From Ancistrus triradiatus (Eukaryota; Chordata; Actinopteri; Siluriformes; Loricariidae): a stretch of DNA of 64,000 nucleotides. A model generated the notes under the pieces. The model saw nothing but the letters and a program-made list of their open reading frames with translations, ran no database searches and was not told the origin of the DNA. Position 1 is the first letter of the stretch; each line of letters begins with the position of its first letter. A program made the position numbers and the translations under genes. The stretch spans positions 248,001 to 312,000 of the forward strand of contig JAJAGP010000044.1 of assembly GCA_025084515.1 (NCBI GenBank), given 5' to 3'. This document shows, in pieces, positions 32,345 to 44,409 of the stretch.

Positions 32345-33758
32345 GTGGAGTCGCAATTTACCATTACATCCCTAGTGTGTAGTGTTTGTTAATTCTTCTC
32401 ATTTCTGTCAGTGATTAGGCACTGTGAAATGTGATTCATTAAAAGAAGATGGTTGCTCGTTAGGTGAATCCACTCAAGCGTGCAAATTCAATGCATTTTC
32501 CCTTTGTAGTTTAAGAGTCACTTGCTTTGTCCCAAGCAAATTGATTTTTGATTCATTTCATGCCTGTGCCACAATTGGGAATGGCAGGTCAATCATTTGG
32601 GAATGCGTGTGGAACCTTTATGGGAAAGCAAGCATTTTTGATGAGCAACGGGCACATGAATGACCATTTGTGTGTGGATACAGAACCCAATTTTAATCTG
32701 CTGCAGAACTTGTAAACAATAGGACTGTTTACACAAACTCTATATGACAATGACAAGTAAGCTTGATAGAAGTGAGAGCCAACCGAAGATATAGGGCTTG
32801 TATTTAAAATGTACACAGTGTCATGTGTTGGTGTTATTACATGAACAACATTTCATGTAAAGATACATAATACACTGACCAGTTAAATGTAAAGGTGAAG
32901 AGAAAGAAACAAAGCAAAGCTAAACAATCACCCCAAATTCAGAAGAGTTTGACATTTGTTTTATGAGGCATTTTTATAAATGCATGATTTACAGTGCTGA
33001 AAAGAGGGTGGTGTTGGAATTCGGTCATTTTTGAGCTGGTATGTTTAACAGCAAGCCACATACAAAGCTGAGTTATTAGTCGGCTTAGTTGACATCCACT
33101 GTACATTTAATGGTTTGTGGACACCCAGATGTTATATACGAAACCGTGGATATTATTATAGAGTTTGTCACTCTTTGATTGCAAAAGAGGTTTCATTCTT
33201 GAGAAGGTTTTGCACTACATGATGGAACATGAACGTGAGGTCGTTCATTGATGTTGGGCAATATACCCTATCTCACTCTTAGTGTTAATCAATATGTATT
33301 TATCTCAGTTTAAAACCAAGTTATCTCAAAGGTGCCTTTCGGAGAGCAGAGCAGAAAGCTAATAAAGTTAATTTAATAATGGCTAAGTGGAAACCTTTGT
33401 AAATATCATATTGACAGTCAATAACGTGTTTAGTACAACACATTCTGTTAATCTTATGGAGATTATGGAATATGTTTTATTATAAATCTGTGAAGGTGGC
33501 TGAAAGAAATGCAATAAAATAACAAAGATCACTAATGTGGGGTTGTCTACATATTTGTGGCCATGTAACATATGCTTAATGATCAGTTTATCAAAGATAC
33601 AGAGTAGTTAAATGTACCTGGGTTTTCCCAAGCATATGTTCATGGTGAAAAATATAGTGGTATTGCTATAGTACTGATCTCCACTATGTACTTTATAGGA
33701 GCATTTTAAAATAGGTGCCTAGTTTCCGTACTTAAACAATGTTTATTGAATGAACAAG
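32345..33758. other. Intron DNA, nothing recognised
   Basis: AT-rich, no transposon termini or exon signals seen. Confidence 0.45.
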
Positions 33759-33766
33759 GTTATATA

Positions 33767-35031
33767 TAGGGCTGCAACAACGAATCGATAAAAATCGATT
33801 ATTAAAAGTGTCGACAACGAATTTCATTATCGATTCGTTGTGTCGCATGATGTATGTGTCCCTCGCCTTATCATATCCGCTTACGTTACTTGCGGCACTT
33901 CGTCAGCGCTGGAAAAATAAACACAAGCGATTGAACGGAGCAAGGCGGAGCCGACGCGGAATCTTCAAAACAAGTTAGCGTTAAGGCTATGTCCACACGT
34001 ACATGGGTATTTGCTAAAACGGGGGTTTAAATTCGTTTATAAAAAACATCCCGTCCACACAAGCACTGTTTAAACAAAAAACTTCGTCCACACGAAAACG
34101 CAAAAACGCACACAGTCGCTGTCAAGAGCAGAGCCAAACCAGCAGTCCTATATGCCGGCGAAGCAGCTCACTCAACGACAACAGCGATGTCCTATGCATA
34201 CGAACATTTTCTCGCCATTGTTCTTCAACAACCACTTCATTTTGAAAGCTGTCCCACCAACGAGAGGTCCGACCGGGTCTCGTCCCAAAACGGCGACGCT
34301 GGGGGCAGGAACTGCTTCGTGGGTGTGATGGCTATAGTAGTGACCTCCGTAGTGCATTCTGACGCCTCTGTTCTTCAGTGTAATGAAAAAGTAATAATTG
34401 TAAATGTATGTGTAGATTTGTAACAAGTTCGGTCAGCAGTGTTACAGCTGGCACTATTTTGGCTACGTCCGCTATTGCACAAAATCGCCTCGTAAACAAA
34501 GGAGAGAACGGCGCACAAATGACGTTACAAGCAAGAAACTCTGTTTTCCCCAGTCCACACGACAACGCTGAAAACGGAGTTTCTGAAAATCTTCACCCTG
34601 GTTTAGCAAAAAAAAAATGTCCGTTTTCGTGTGGACAAAAGATCAAAATGCATAGAAAAAGCTACGTTTTTAAACATACCCGTGTTCGTGTGGACAGGGC
34701 CATAGTCTCTAAAAAGAGAGCCAGCTTTAGCCTGGAGCATGTTGACATGATAACATTTTTGGATTGCAATGCAAAGTTCCTAAAGAAAGGGAGTGAATGA
34801 GTTTGTATGTAGTGTTTACATCAGAGATGCACTTATTTTTCTTTATTATTTAATTTGTTATTTTAATTTATTAATAATTTTAATTTATTATTATTCATTT
34901 ATTGTAAGCACTTATTTGCTCTGTTATTTAATGTTATATTTCTGAATAAAGACATGGAAAGTTTTTTCTTTTTTTTAAAACCCGATTCATCGATTAATCG
35001 ATTATTAAAATAATCGTTAGTTGCAGCCCTA
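33767..35031. mobile_element. hAT-type non-autonomous transposon
   Basis: The left end TAGGGCTGCAACAACGAATC with ATCGATTATTAAAA mirrors the right end TTAATCGATTATTAAAATAA TCGTTAGTTGCAGCCCTA. The 8-base target duplication GTTATATA is present at 33759-33766 and 35032-35039. This combination is characteristic of hAT elements. No transposase is left. Much of the interior is another inserted element (33985-34708). Confidence 0.9.
33985..34708. mobile_element. Second TIR element nested in the hAT element
   Basis: GGCTATGTCCACACGTACAT GGGTATTT at the left is mirrored by AACATACCCGTGTTCGTGTG GACAGGGCCATAG at the right. Subterminal ACGAAAACG / CGTTTTCGT boxes recur (34095-34106, 34560-34640). CpG content is higher than in the neighbours. 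No transposase and no clear target duplication were found, so the superfamily is open. Confidence 0.7.
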
Positions 35032-35089
35032 GTTATATATCATTGTGAGAATCACATTTTCTGACAAGGGTAGAAAGATGTGAGAAATC

Positions 35090-35235
35090 AAAAGAGCTAA
35101 AATATTTGCTTTATATTGCTGAGGTGAAGGCTAGGGCTATTTGTAGGTGTAGAATTAATTAGGTACAGTAATACTATGCCAATGAAAAGTTCTCACAATT
35201 ATAGAAGGTAAATTTGTGTGTGTTTGTGTGTATGC
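35090..35235 (+). repeat. GGTTAGG-type fish repeat
   Basis: TTGCTGAGGTGAAGGCTAGG, TTGTAGGTGTAGAATTAATT and GGTACAGTAATACTATGCCA, followed by a TG-rich stretch; same order as the other copies. Confidence 0.55.
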
Positions 35236-35239
35236 GCAT

Positions 35240-36850
35240 CTGAGAGAGAAGGAATGTTAAGAGCTTAATGTTCTTTTTAGGTGTTAGCGGTAGTTTTAGC
35301 TCTCCTCTTAACAGCTCTTTAAGGTTGAGAACATCTCCTGGGTAATGTAAGGCACGCTCATCAGTATGTAATCTGTACAAAGAGCTACTAAACCCAGTAA
35401 ACACTTTTGAGACTTTCTTGTGCACCTCTTGTACTAAAGAATTTAAGAATGACATTTAGAAAAGATAGTTGACCTTCCTCAGAGGTCCAAGGGGAATTCA
35501 GCCTTTTCTCCTTTTTAAAGTTCCTCTCCCAGAATAAGAAAGCACATATTGAAATTTGAAAATGCACTGCAATGTCCCTGCAGATTGAGAAGGGTGTGTG
35601 TGTGTGTATGCAGTAGTTTGGTTTCAGCCCTTGAAAGCAGTGCAGTGGTGATGGACACATCCCCCAATGAAACAAAAGATATGAGTAGTGTTTTATGTTA
35701 AGGAAAGCATAGAACACATAAAACATGAGGGCTCTGCGGGGGATAGTTCCTCCTAAATTAGTCCCTAGAATTGTTTGGTGCAATTATTAAGTGCTATATA
35801 TTGTCTCCACTATTTTTCAAAAGTTTTGGCTGCTGAAAAAGTTGTTACTGTGGGCTGAAACAGTCCAAAGCTAAGTGTTTGTTTCTTTTTTTAATGGACT
35901 TAAAACAATGCATAACAAGTGTAACACAATGCAGTAAGCAACTGGAAGACATTGTCAAGGCACAGGGATACTTAAAAATTCAGCAGTAGCAAAATAACAC
36001 ATGCGTGCACACACTGCATAACACAAACAGGAAGTGGAGATACAGGAGAGTTATGTCTCTACAAGTTAATGCATTTGTTTGTATTTCACAACTGGCAAAG
36101 ATATTCAAATAAATGCAACAGCATCATATATTGTTATGTGATCTATCAACTCCAAGATAAGTACATTTGAAAGGCGTTAGCTATGTGACTTTGGATCCAA
36201 TAATTATTTAAACACATGGGCATGACTGGTGACCTTCAGGAGTTAATTGAGCCCTGCGTTTGTGAGAATTAACAAGTGAGTAAGTAGTTATTTGGAGTCT
36301 TAAATATCACATTTCTGAATGTCCTCAATTTTCAGATGGAAGATATCTTTCTCGCTCTCTCTCATGCTCACTCACATACTCGCACACTCCCAGTGTGACT
36401 GGTTGGACTTCATGTGCACTATGGTCAGATGTCAGGGGTTCACAAAGAGTGATATCAAATCTGAAATGAAGTCTTCTAAGATGGACCCACCATGCTGTGA
36501 GTGTACGTGTAAGACAGAGACAGAGTGAGTACGGTGATAATTGCATCTTGTCGGATGATTGGAGGGAACCTCCTGTTCTGAGTGCCACAACCAGTGGATT
36601 CAGGCAGCCTTTAACGCAAGCATTGGCTGATGACAAAAAACTATCATGGAGCCTTGTTTAATATAGGGAGAATGATGCATTTCTTCTGAGGATGCTACAG
36701 ACAAGTACATGTCAGTCAAAATTATTCATTGGAATTTGGGTTTATTAACAAACATTTATGAACTTTCAGCTGTTTGCAATATACAAATCAAACAGGAACA
36801 ATTTAAATAGCTCACTACAACTAATACATGTATAACAAGTGGTTTCTTCC
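35240..36850. other. Intron DNA, nothing recognised
   Basis: No clear exon or transposon; open frames at 35388-35783 and 36325-36636 show no family features. Confidence 0.4.
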
Positions 36851-36869
36851 ATTTCAACACAAAATGCCA

Positions 36870-37905
36870 CTTTTAATACTGCAGTACTGCAGTCTCATTT
36901 GCACACATTTGCAATTGTGTTCGTGAGATGAAACGCATCAAATACAACTGTGGGAGCAATTGTAAGACATACAAGACCATTAATAATCTTCCTCGATCTG
37001 GAGCTCCGTGCAAGATCTCATCCCGTGGGGTCAAAATGATCATGAGAACAGTGAGAAAAAATCCCAGAACTACACAGAGTGACCTGATGAATGACCTGCA
37101 GAGAGCTGGGACCAAAGTAACAAAGGCTACCGTCAGTAGCACACTACGCCGAGAAGGACTCAGATCCTGCAGTGCCAGGCGTGCCCCCCTGCTTAAGCCA
37201 GTACATGTCCAGGCCCATCTGAAGTTTGCCAGAGAGCATATGGATGAAAATAGAACTTTTTGGTAAAAACTCAACTCGTCGTGTTTGGAGGAAGAAGAAT
37301 GCTGAGTTGCATCCCAAGAACACCATACCTACTCGGAAGCATGGGGGTGGAAACATCATGCTTTGGGGCTGTTTTTCTGCAGAGGGGACAGGACGACTGA
37401 TCCGTGTTAAGGGAAGAATGAACGGGGCCATGTATGGTGAAATTTCAAGCCAAAACCTCCTTCCATCAGTGAGAGCAATGAAGATGGAATGTGGCTGGGT
37501 CTTCCAGCATGACAATGATCCCAAACACACCGCTCGGGCAACAAAGCTTCGTAAAAAGCATTTCAAGGTGCTGGAGTGGCCTAGCCAGTCTCCAGACTTC
37601 AACCCCATAGAAAATATGTGGAGGGAGTTGAAAGTCCGTGTTGCCCAGTTACAGCCCCAAAACATCACTGCTCTAGAGGAGGTCTGCATGGAGGAATGGG
37701 CCAAAATAACAGCTACAGTGTGTGCCTGGTGAAGACTTATAGGAAACGATTGACCTCTGTCATTGCCAACAGAGGTTATGACACAAAGTATTGAGTTGAA
37801 CTTTTGTTATTGACCAAATACTTATTTTCCACCATGATTTACAATGAAATTCTTTTTTTTTTTCTAATTTTGTCTCTCATAGTTGAAGTGTACCCATGAT
37901 GAGAA
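36870..37905 (+). pseudogene. Tc1-like transposase, one internal deletion
   Basis: First frame 36928-37266: CKTYKTINNLPRSGAPCKIS and VRKNPRTTQSDLMNDLQRAG, the DNA-binding and linker region. Second frame 37226-37732: KHGGGNIMLWGCFSAEGTGR, then FQHDNDPKHTARATK with the second Asp, and WPSQSPDFNPIENMWRELK with the final Glu. At the join, about 15-20 codons that normally hold the FWENVLWSDE block with the first catalytic Asp are missing, and the frame shifts. The 3' part with TTATTTTCCACCATGATTTA and TTGAAGTGTACCCATGATGA is the usual non-coding end, cut near 37920. N-terminus and 5' end lie before 36928. Confidence 0.87.
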
Positions 37906-37989
37906 TCCCTCTCATCTTTATATAATACAAGTATGTAAATTCTAAGTATATATATATTCTATAATTGTGTGTGTATATATATAGAATAC

Positions 37990-38375
37990 TGCACTGACGG
38001 TGACAGTATAGTCTACCAACCAGCCGTCATCATCCTCTGGGCAGTGTCTTTTCACAAGAAGAGCTACTCTGTCTGACTTTACAAAGTGGATCCACAAGGA
38101 AGACGTGTCTAACTGAGTGGACACAGTGTTTAAAAATCCCATCAGCATTGCTGTGCAACACACACTAACATGCCACCACAATGTCAGTGTCACTGCAGTG
38201 CTGAGAATGATCCTCCACCCAAATAGTACTTAATCTGTGGTGGGCCTGTGGGGGTCCTGACCACGGAAACTCAGGTGAAAGTGGATTAACAATTATGCAG
38301 AGCAACAGATGTAGAACCTCAAAGTGCATGGTAAGTGGAGCTGATAAAATGGATGTTGAGTGTAGAAACAAAGAG
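37990..38375. repeat. Dispersed fish repeat, CAGTGTCACTGCAGTGCTGAG type
   Basis: Contains TGTCAGTGTCACTGCAGTGC, TGAGAATGATCCTCCACCCA and GTGGGGGTCCTGACCACGGA, then GGTAAGTGGAGCTGATAAAA. I recall this as a widespread element in fish genomes; class uncertain, no coding capacity. Confidence 0.6.
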
Positions 38376-39429
38376 GTGTTTTGAGTGGTTTTTTTGTACG
38401 ATTTTTGTACATGTGCAACCTCTACCCCTTTTCTGGCACCTGCCCACACTCCAAACACAACCAGAGCAGCCTCTGCATTTTCTGACCTTAAACTTTCAAC
38501 CTATGCAAAACAGTGGCTACACAAACATGCCATACAAACACTGAGATGCACAGGCTTCACTGACTGTTTATTAGCTGTGTGTCACAGGAGATTTGGCACA
38601 CTGTGTTGCACTGTTCAGCAGAAGGAGTCGAATTTTTATTAGGAGTGCAATAAACAAACGGCGCTATATTGCAGAGAGATACATGATAATTTGACTTACT
38701 AGTATATTGAATTAAACCAAGATTAATCAATAATGTAGATGCTTTTTCAAGCATTTCATTGCTGCATTTTAATGAAATTGAAGGGGAATGCTTCCCCTCT
38801 AGTCTTAATGCAATTGCCTGTGATGGGAAAGCTAGCTGCTTACAAACATCACCTACCAAACTGCATGCTACTATTATATATGATGTATTAGTATACCACA
38901 ATTGGTTTAATTTCTGCTTAGAGTACATTTGTGCATGTAGTGTGTAAGTTGAGATGTAAATTTCTCAGTGATAAATTCATAATCATGTCTATGGCTAACT
39001 GGAAATTCACATTAGTACATTTTCTGATGGATGCCAAGAATATCCTTGTGAATACCACAAAGTAGTCTAGGAAAAAGAGAAACCTCACGTATAAAAATAA
39101 TTCACTGCACAAGCTTTCAATTTGTATTTGCATCATGTGTGTATGCACTTTTGAGTCATCTGTTATCTGACATTTTGTGTGAGGTCAATGAGTGTTATTT
39201 GATTTTGGAAAGAGACACATGAACCTAACTGCTTCACCAGCTCATGATTATTCAGAGGGTATCTTTACAAATGATGCTATGGATTCAGATGTGTGTGTAT
39301 ATATACAGTTTATACTGCATATAAGCTCCACAGACAATTTTTTTTCCTTTGCATGTTTAAGCTGGCATTGCAGGAGGTTGAGGATTCATAGATTGAGAAG
39401 AGGTGGTGCAGTGCAGTGAATGTCTTGTT

Positions 39430-40385
39430 TGAAAATGAGTCGCAAATCAGAAGTTGATTACCAAAAATTACTGATTACATATGGGCGTGCCAAAGGCCAT
39501 AACGTGAAGAAAGTAGCTGAATTTTAACGTGCATCAAAGTGTATGGTCATACAGGTCTACCAGCAGTGGCAAAAATCCCATTCTCCAGGAAGTCCTCGTC
39601 AGAAGTTGGATGAAAGATGAAACTGGTGGATAGGGGCTGCCGGCATGTTTCACGGCTTCTGAATGAAAATTACTTCGCTTCCAGGCAAGAATTGCTTCTA
39701 GAAGTCAATGCAGGTCTTTCACAACCAATTTCTGAAAGAACACTCCACAGGGAACTGCATACCATGAATGTATGGAACAGAGTGGCACGCAGAGGCCTTT
39801 GCTCACTTCTGCTCACAAAGTTACCAGCTTACAGTGGGTGAAAAAGAAAATTTGGACTGTTCATGACTGGAAATGTGTTATCTGGTCAGATCTCATTTCT
39901 GCCTGTATGTGAATGATGCTAGGCGTCGTGTTCATCGAAGACCTCAAGAAGCCTTCCATGAGAAATGTGTGCAAGGTGTGGGTCAAGCTGGAGGAGGTTC
40001 TGTGATGTTCTTGGGGTGTTTTAATTACGTGGAAATGGGTCCTTTTGGTTGAAGTGACAGTAAATTTGAACCACGATGCCTATACAGATGACAATTCCCA
40101 CAAATATAACTGATTGGCATGATTAACGTTTCAGGAGGAGTCACACATCTGGACTGGCCTGCAAAATCTCCAGATGTGAATGCTCTTGAAAATCCGTGAC
40201 ACTATCTGGAACAACTAATAAGATGCCAGGAAAGGCATCCACGAAATCTGGCTGAACTGCCCAATGCTTTGATGCAAGTGTGGCAGAACATTGATGTAGC
40301 CTACATCCAGAAACTTGTCCAGACCATGCAAAATCAATTCTCAGCTGTTACTTGTGCTCGTGGAGGAATTACACGCTATTAGGTA
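39430..40385 (+). pseudogene. Tc1-like transposase, heavily decayed
   Basis: From ATG 39435 it reads MSRKSEVDYQKLL, then EVNAGLSQPISERTLHREL (39617-39841 frame), ARRGLCSLLL, then WSDLISACM near 39880. GAGGGSVMFLGCF lies near 39985-40020, and HLDWPAKSPDVNALEN near 40150-40195 marks the last catalytic block. ARGGITRY with a stop ends it at 40380. There are at least five stops or frame changes. The protein order and final GGxTRY-like ending are typical of Tc1 transposases. Inverted termini not found. Confidence 0.78.
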
Positions 40386-40389
40386 CGTT

Positions 40390-41160
40390 TCAGTCACAGG
40401 TGACTAATTTTTAGTTCGGTGAAGTTGCATTTCAAAAGAAAAATCTGTACTCTTCACTCAGTACATTTGCAAAACAAGCTTGTTACTAGCTTTTATATGA
40501 AGCTATTTGTTTAGCTACTCCATGTATTTAATTCCATCAGGCAATTCCATCAGGCACCTAATGAAGTGCCAGTTGGAATCCTATGTTTATGCTTGATGCA
40601 CTGCAACTCGTGTGAGGGTGCACATGACACGTGGTCGTGCGAGAGCTCACGGGGCATGCTGGCTTCACAATGTTGGAGACCTTTTTTGTGTTCCTTTCCT
40701 ATTTGCTTTATTTTAATGAGAGACCATTTCAACATAATAGTTGAGATATTTATTTAATGTGTTTTCTTTTTTAATGTACTATGTAATATTTTCAGTGGGT
40801 TAGAGTTTTCTCCAGCCCACTTTGTTTGCTTTGTGGCAATGGGCTTTAATTGCTTTACTTGAATATAACACTTGGGGTAGTATGGTGGAATTTTTGTCTT
40901 TTTCTGTCTATTTTAGTTAATTTGTAGGGTCCTATTTTATTCTGTAAAATAGAACCCTACAGAACGTTATGAAGTTGTGATGAAAGCTATGGGTGAGAGA
41001 GAGAAGATGAATTCACGAGCAGGCAGGCTAAGAAGCAGAGGTTTTTGAAGTCAAATAGCTTTAGAAAGTGAGAGATTAAAACAGAGGATAAAGGGAGAAA
41101 GGCAGTACATGAAGTGATTCACAAGAGGGTGACTTTCTCAGAAACCAGAAAGCTGTTTTT
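40390..41160. other. Intron DNA with one near-perfect hairpin
   Basis: The only marked structure is the inverted repeat 40924-40939 / 40945-40960 (16-base arms with one mismatch, 5-base loop). Confidence 0.5.
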
Positions 41161-41189
41161 GGCCATGTGTCATTGCCTGTAGCTAAATG

Positions 41190-41240
41190 TGTGCGTGTGT
41201 GTATGTATGTGTGCGTGTGCGTGTGCGTGTGCGTGTGCGT

Positions 41241-41284
<44 letters not shown>

Positions 41285-41420
41285 TGTTTATAAGTCATTG
41301 TATTTTTAAATCTTTAAGGTTAGGGTTAGGTGTAACTGTAGCATTGATAGCTAGAGTAATATTATGTTAACTGAAAGTACACACAATGACAGAATAAAAT
41401 ATTGTGTGTTTGTGCATGCA
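41190..41420 (+). repeat. GTGTGC/GT microsatellite plus GGTTAGG-type repeat
   Basis: GTGTGC units at 41210-41252 pass into a pure GT run to 41283, then CTTTAAGGTTAGGGTTAGGT and GTAGCATTGATAGCTAGAGT. The alternating purine-pyrimidine run could adopt Z-DNA. Confidence 0.85.
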
Positions 41421-41638
41421 GTGCATGTGCATATTTAGCGTTGCGCTTGCTTCCACTTCATTATTTTTTTTTGTGAATTGATTATGGGAACTGCCAGCTG
41501 ACACAGACTTGACATACTCAAACACACACAACATAAACCAAACAGTCCACTGTCATTTTCAAAGATCCCTTGAAATATTTGTCATCTTTTTCTTTTCCTC
41601 CATGCCTCACATTGGACACTTGCTTGCTCTCTCACTTT

Positions 41639-41650
41639 TCCTCTCTCTCC

Positions 41651-41688
<38 letters not shown>
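41639..41688. repeat. CT microsatellite
   Basis: CTCTCTCCCTCTCTCCCTCT passing into pure CT units. Confidence 0.92.
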
Positions 41689-41689
<1 letters not shown>

Positions 41690-41691
<2 letters not shown>

Positions 41692-43090
41692 ATACTAAAT
41701 AGACTATTCCTCCAACCCTCTCTCCTTTTCCCCCATGTTATATTACATGCTGTTTTAAGCCCCTACTCTCCCACTCAGGATTTCTCTGTCTGTTGTCCCC
41801 TTACACATCCTCTCTCAAAATGTATTCTTCTTAAAATTTAACATGCTATTAGATGCTAGATGAGTTGTCCCTGAAAGCTTGTTCTTGCCTGTAACTAACC
41901 AAGACTGCTCTACATTGCCAGGAACCACAGTAAGTATAGCCAGCATGTGTGTATGTGAATGTCTGTGAACAGGCCTTCAGGTGCTTTAGATACGTTAATG
42001 TGTCTTTTATCATGTGTGGCTAAGCACTGAAAACAATTTACAATACCAAAACCTTGGGCGTTGATATATAGTTAGTTATGGTTTTACGTTAATAATCATT
42101 TGTTTCTTATAATTAGTAAAAACACAAAATTTTATAGTCAAGTGCTAAGCATAACAATGTCATAGCATGAACACTATACTTGTGTGTTTGAACAAATTCC
42201 AATGTAAATGTAGAGTTAACAAGTCTTATCTGCAACTACACAAGGTCTTGTTTGGTAATGGGATATTGTAGACAATGTGTGTGAGGCTTGTAGCTGTAAT
42301 TAATAATGTGTTATGACATTTCTTACATACGTGTTGTAAATGAACAATGATATGTGTTGGAAAGCACTGAAAGATTACATATGAGTGAAGAATACTGAAA
42401 TGAGTTTAATCAAGCCTGAGCTGCTAGAAGAGGAAGGACAGAGAGAGCTCCAAGTGAGCCTGACCTTCCTACTGTTCTATCATGACTGATTAATGGCATA
42501 ATAGTGTTGTCAGCAGGAGTCAGACACAGGAGTGCTGGGCATTTGTCTTGTTCAAACCTATAAACAGGGTTCAGGTCACTCCACCTACCCCTACTTTCAT
42601 TTTTGCCTTGCTTGATAATAGTAAACGGAAAATTACAACAATACACAGATATTAAAAAAGTTCCATTGTGGGTGGGTGATCCTTACTGCTTCAGCTTTCT
42701 CTGCTAAATTGATCCATTATATGGAAGCAGTTGCAAGGTTTCAGGCAGCATAGAAGCTTCGAAGTTTAATTGAGATGCATCAAGAACCCATGACTTTAAT
42801 ATGGTGTTTACTTGTGCTGTAAGGACTACAATTGTTCTAAACAATATTGAGACAAAAAGAGCCAGTCTGGATGCTCATAGTTATTGTAGCGTGCTTTATT
42901 GGTGTGTGTGTATGTGTGTGCGCGCATGTGTACTGTCCCTTCTAGCTGTAACTGACTCATCAGTGTGTGACATTTTGTGTTCTGACTGCCATCTCCTTGT
43001 GTGTTCTGTTGTATGTGCTTATGCTGTATACGTCTGAGTGTACATTTACATGAACATGTTGTCCCTTTGCTGTCAAGAATACATTAAAGA
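41690..43090. other. Intron DNA, nothing recognised
   Basis: Only TG-rich stretches (near 42900-42930). No exon or transposon identified. Confidence 0.4.
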
Positions 43091-43094
43091 GCAA

Positions 43095-43260
43095 ATGTAC
43101 ACAAACACACACACATTGCGACACTTGCACAACTGCATGTCTTTGTGTGGGAAGAAACTTGAGAACCATGCAGACACAGGAACAATATGCACACATGCAG
43201 CGACCAGGCCAAGACTCCAACCCATGTCTCTGGACCTGTGAGGTGACTCTGCTCTGTTTA
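43095..43260 (-). repeat. Dispersed fish repeat, CATGTCCTCCCCGTGTC type (reverse)
   Basis: Reverse form with GTCTTTGTGTGGGAAGAAAC, ACATGCAGCGACCAGGCCAA and ACTCCAACCCATGTCTCTGG. Decayed. Confidence 0.5.
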
Positions 43261-43642
43261 ACCAATACATAATTTTTTTTATTTTGGAGTTAATACACGC
43301 ATACATATATGGAGTGGGTTTTGATTGGTCTCAAAAAGTGGAGTGACTGTATTAATACATTCAAGTGCTCTCATTCCTTTACACACATACACAACTACAG
43401 ATATAAACACACACACAATGAGTCATGAGCAGAATCAGCGCTTGTGTCCTTGCTGTTGGAGATCCTGGCAGCAACGTCAGCGCTCCACCAATTACAGAGC
43501 TCAGTTTTGTACCACAGCCGGTCTTTTGAGCGAGTTGCCCATGGCCACACAAAGGAAAAAAAACTATCCAACCAATCTATGCACTCAAATAGTGCTATGC
43601 TTTAACTCAAAAGTCCAATTTGCCCTTCACTTCTGAACATGG

Positions 43643-44327
43643 GCTGTATACATACTACTCACATACTATATCTACGTAAAAAAAGTAGTTTGTAGTATGC
43701 AGCATGTGAGCAAAATGAAAATCTGTAGTAACTGTGGTAGCATAACGGTTAAGGTACTGGACTCTGGACCAGAAGGTCCAGGGTTCAAATCCCACATCTG
43801 CCAAACTGCCACTGTTGGGTCCTTGAGCAAGACCCTTAACCCACATTGGATTGTAAGACTGTATCAGTTGTAAGTCGCTCTGGATAAGGGCGTCTGCTAA
43901 ATGCTGTAAATGTAAATGTAGTGCCTTAAATATACTTGGATGATATACCAATCCAGTCAGATTTTCCAGTGTGCAGGGGGAGCTATCTTGATTGTGTACT
44001 GCATCCCATCATGCACTGTGGTCTCACTCAGCTCAGCTTGCTTTTACCAAAACAACATGTCGGCATATAGTGCTATGGAAAAGAATGCTGCCAATTCTGA
44101 GTATAAATATGAATATACTGGTTGTATTGGGGTATGTTATCAAGAGAATAAAGTTAAAAAAAGGTAAGTTTGAGGTAAATTCATGGTAAATGGTCACGTG
44201 ATGGTGGGAAGTATAGTAGTACGCTACATAAAAAGACGGAACTTGTTACTGTTCTGCATACTACATACAGGAGTTAGTAAGAAGTATGCAGTATAGTAAT
44301 GTACCATTTCGAATACAGCCATAGTTG
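43643..44327. mobile_element. TIR element (GGCTGTAT...ATACAGCC) with a nested SINE
   Basis: The left end GGGCTGTATACATACTACTC ACATACTATAT is mirrored by AGTATGCAGTATAGTAATGT ACCATTTCGAATACAGCC at the right. Repeated TAGTATGC boxes lie inside both ends. The SINE at 43730-43922 sits in the left half. No transposase; superfamily uncertain. Confidence 0.72.
43730..43922 (+). mobile_element. tRNA-derived SINE, copy 3
   Basis: GTGGTAGCATAACGGTTAAG (box A region), GGGTTCAAATCCC (box B), GGATAAGGGCGTCTGCTAAA and a TAAATGTAAATG tail. It has a 12-base deletion relative to copy 2 before GGATTGTAAGACTGTA. Confidence 0.88.
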
Positions 44328-44344
44328 GAATATCTTTACAGGGT

Positions 44345-44405
44345 CCCAGGCCTAAACTCCTAATGAGCTAGCCTAAGGCGATAGTGGAAAGGGGAAAAAC
44401 TCTTT
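44345..44405 (+). repeat. Fragment of the GTCAAGTCAGAT...AAAAACTC repeat
   Basis: AACTCCTAATGAGCTAGCCT then AAGGCGATAGTGGAAAGG and GGAAAAACTC, matching the right part of the repeat at 22745-22915. Confidence 0.55.
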
Positions 44406-44409
44406 TGGA

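Noticed and set aside
41308..41330. Interstitial telomere repeat (GGTTAGGGTTAGG)
   Set aside because: Only two units, and they are the core of a dispersed repeat family also seen at five other places in the window.
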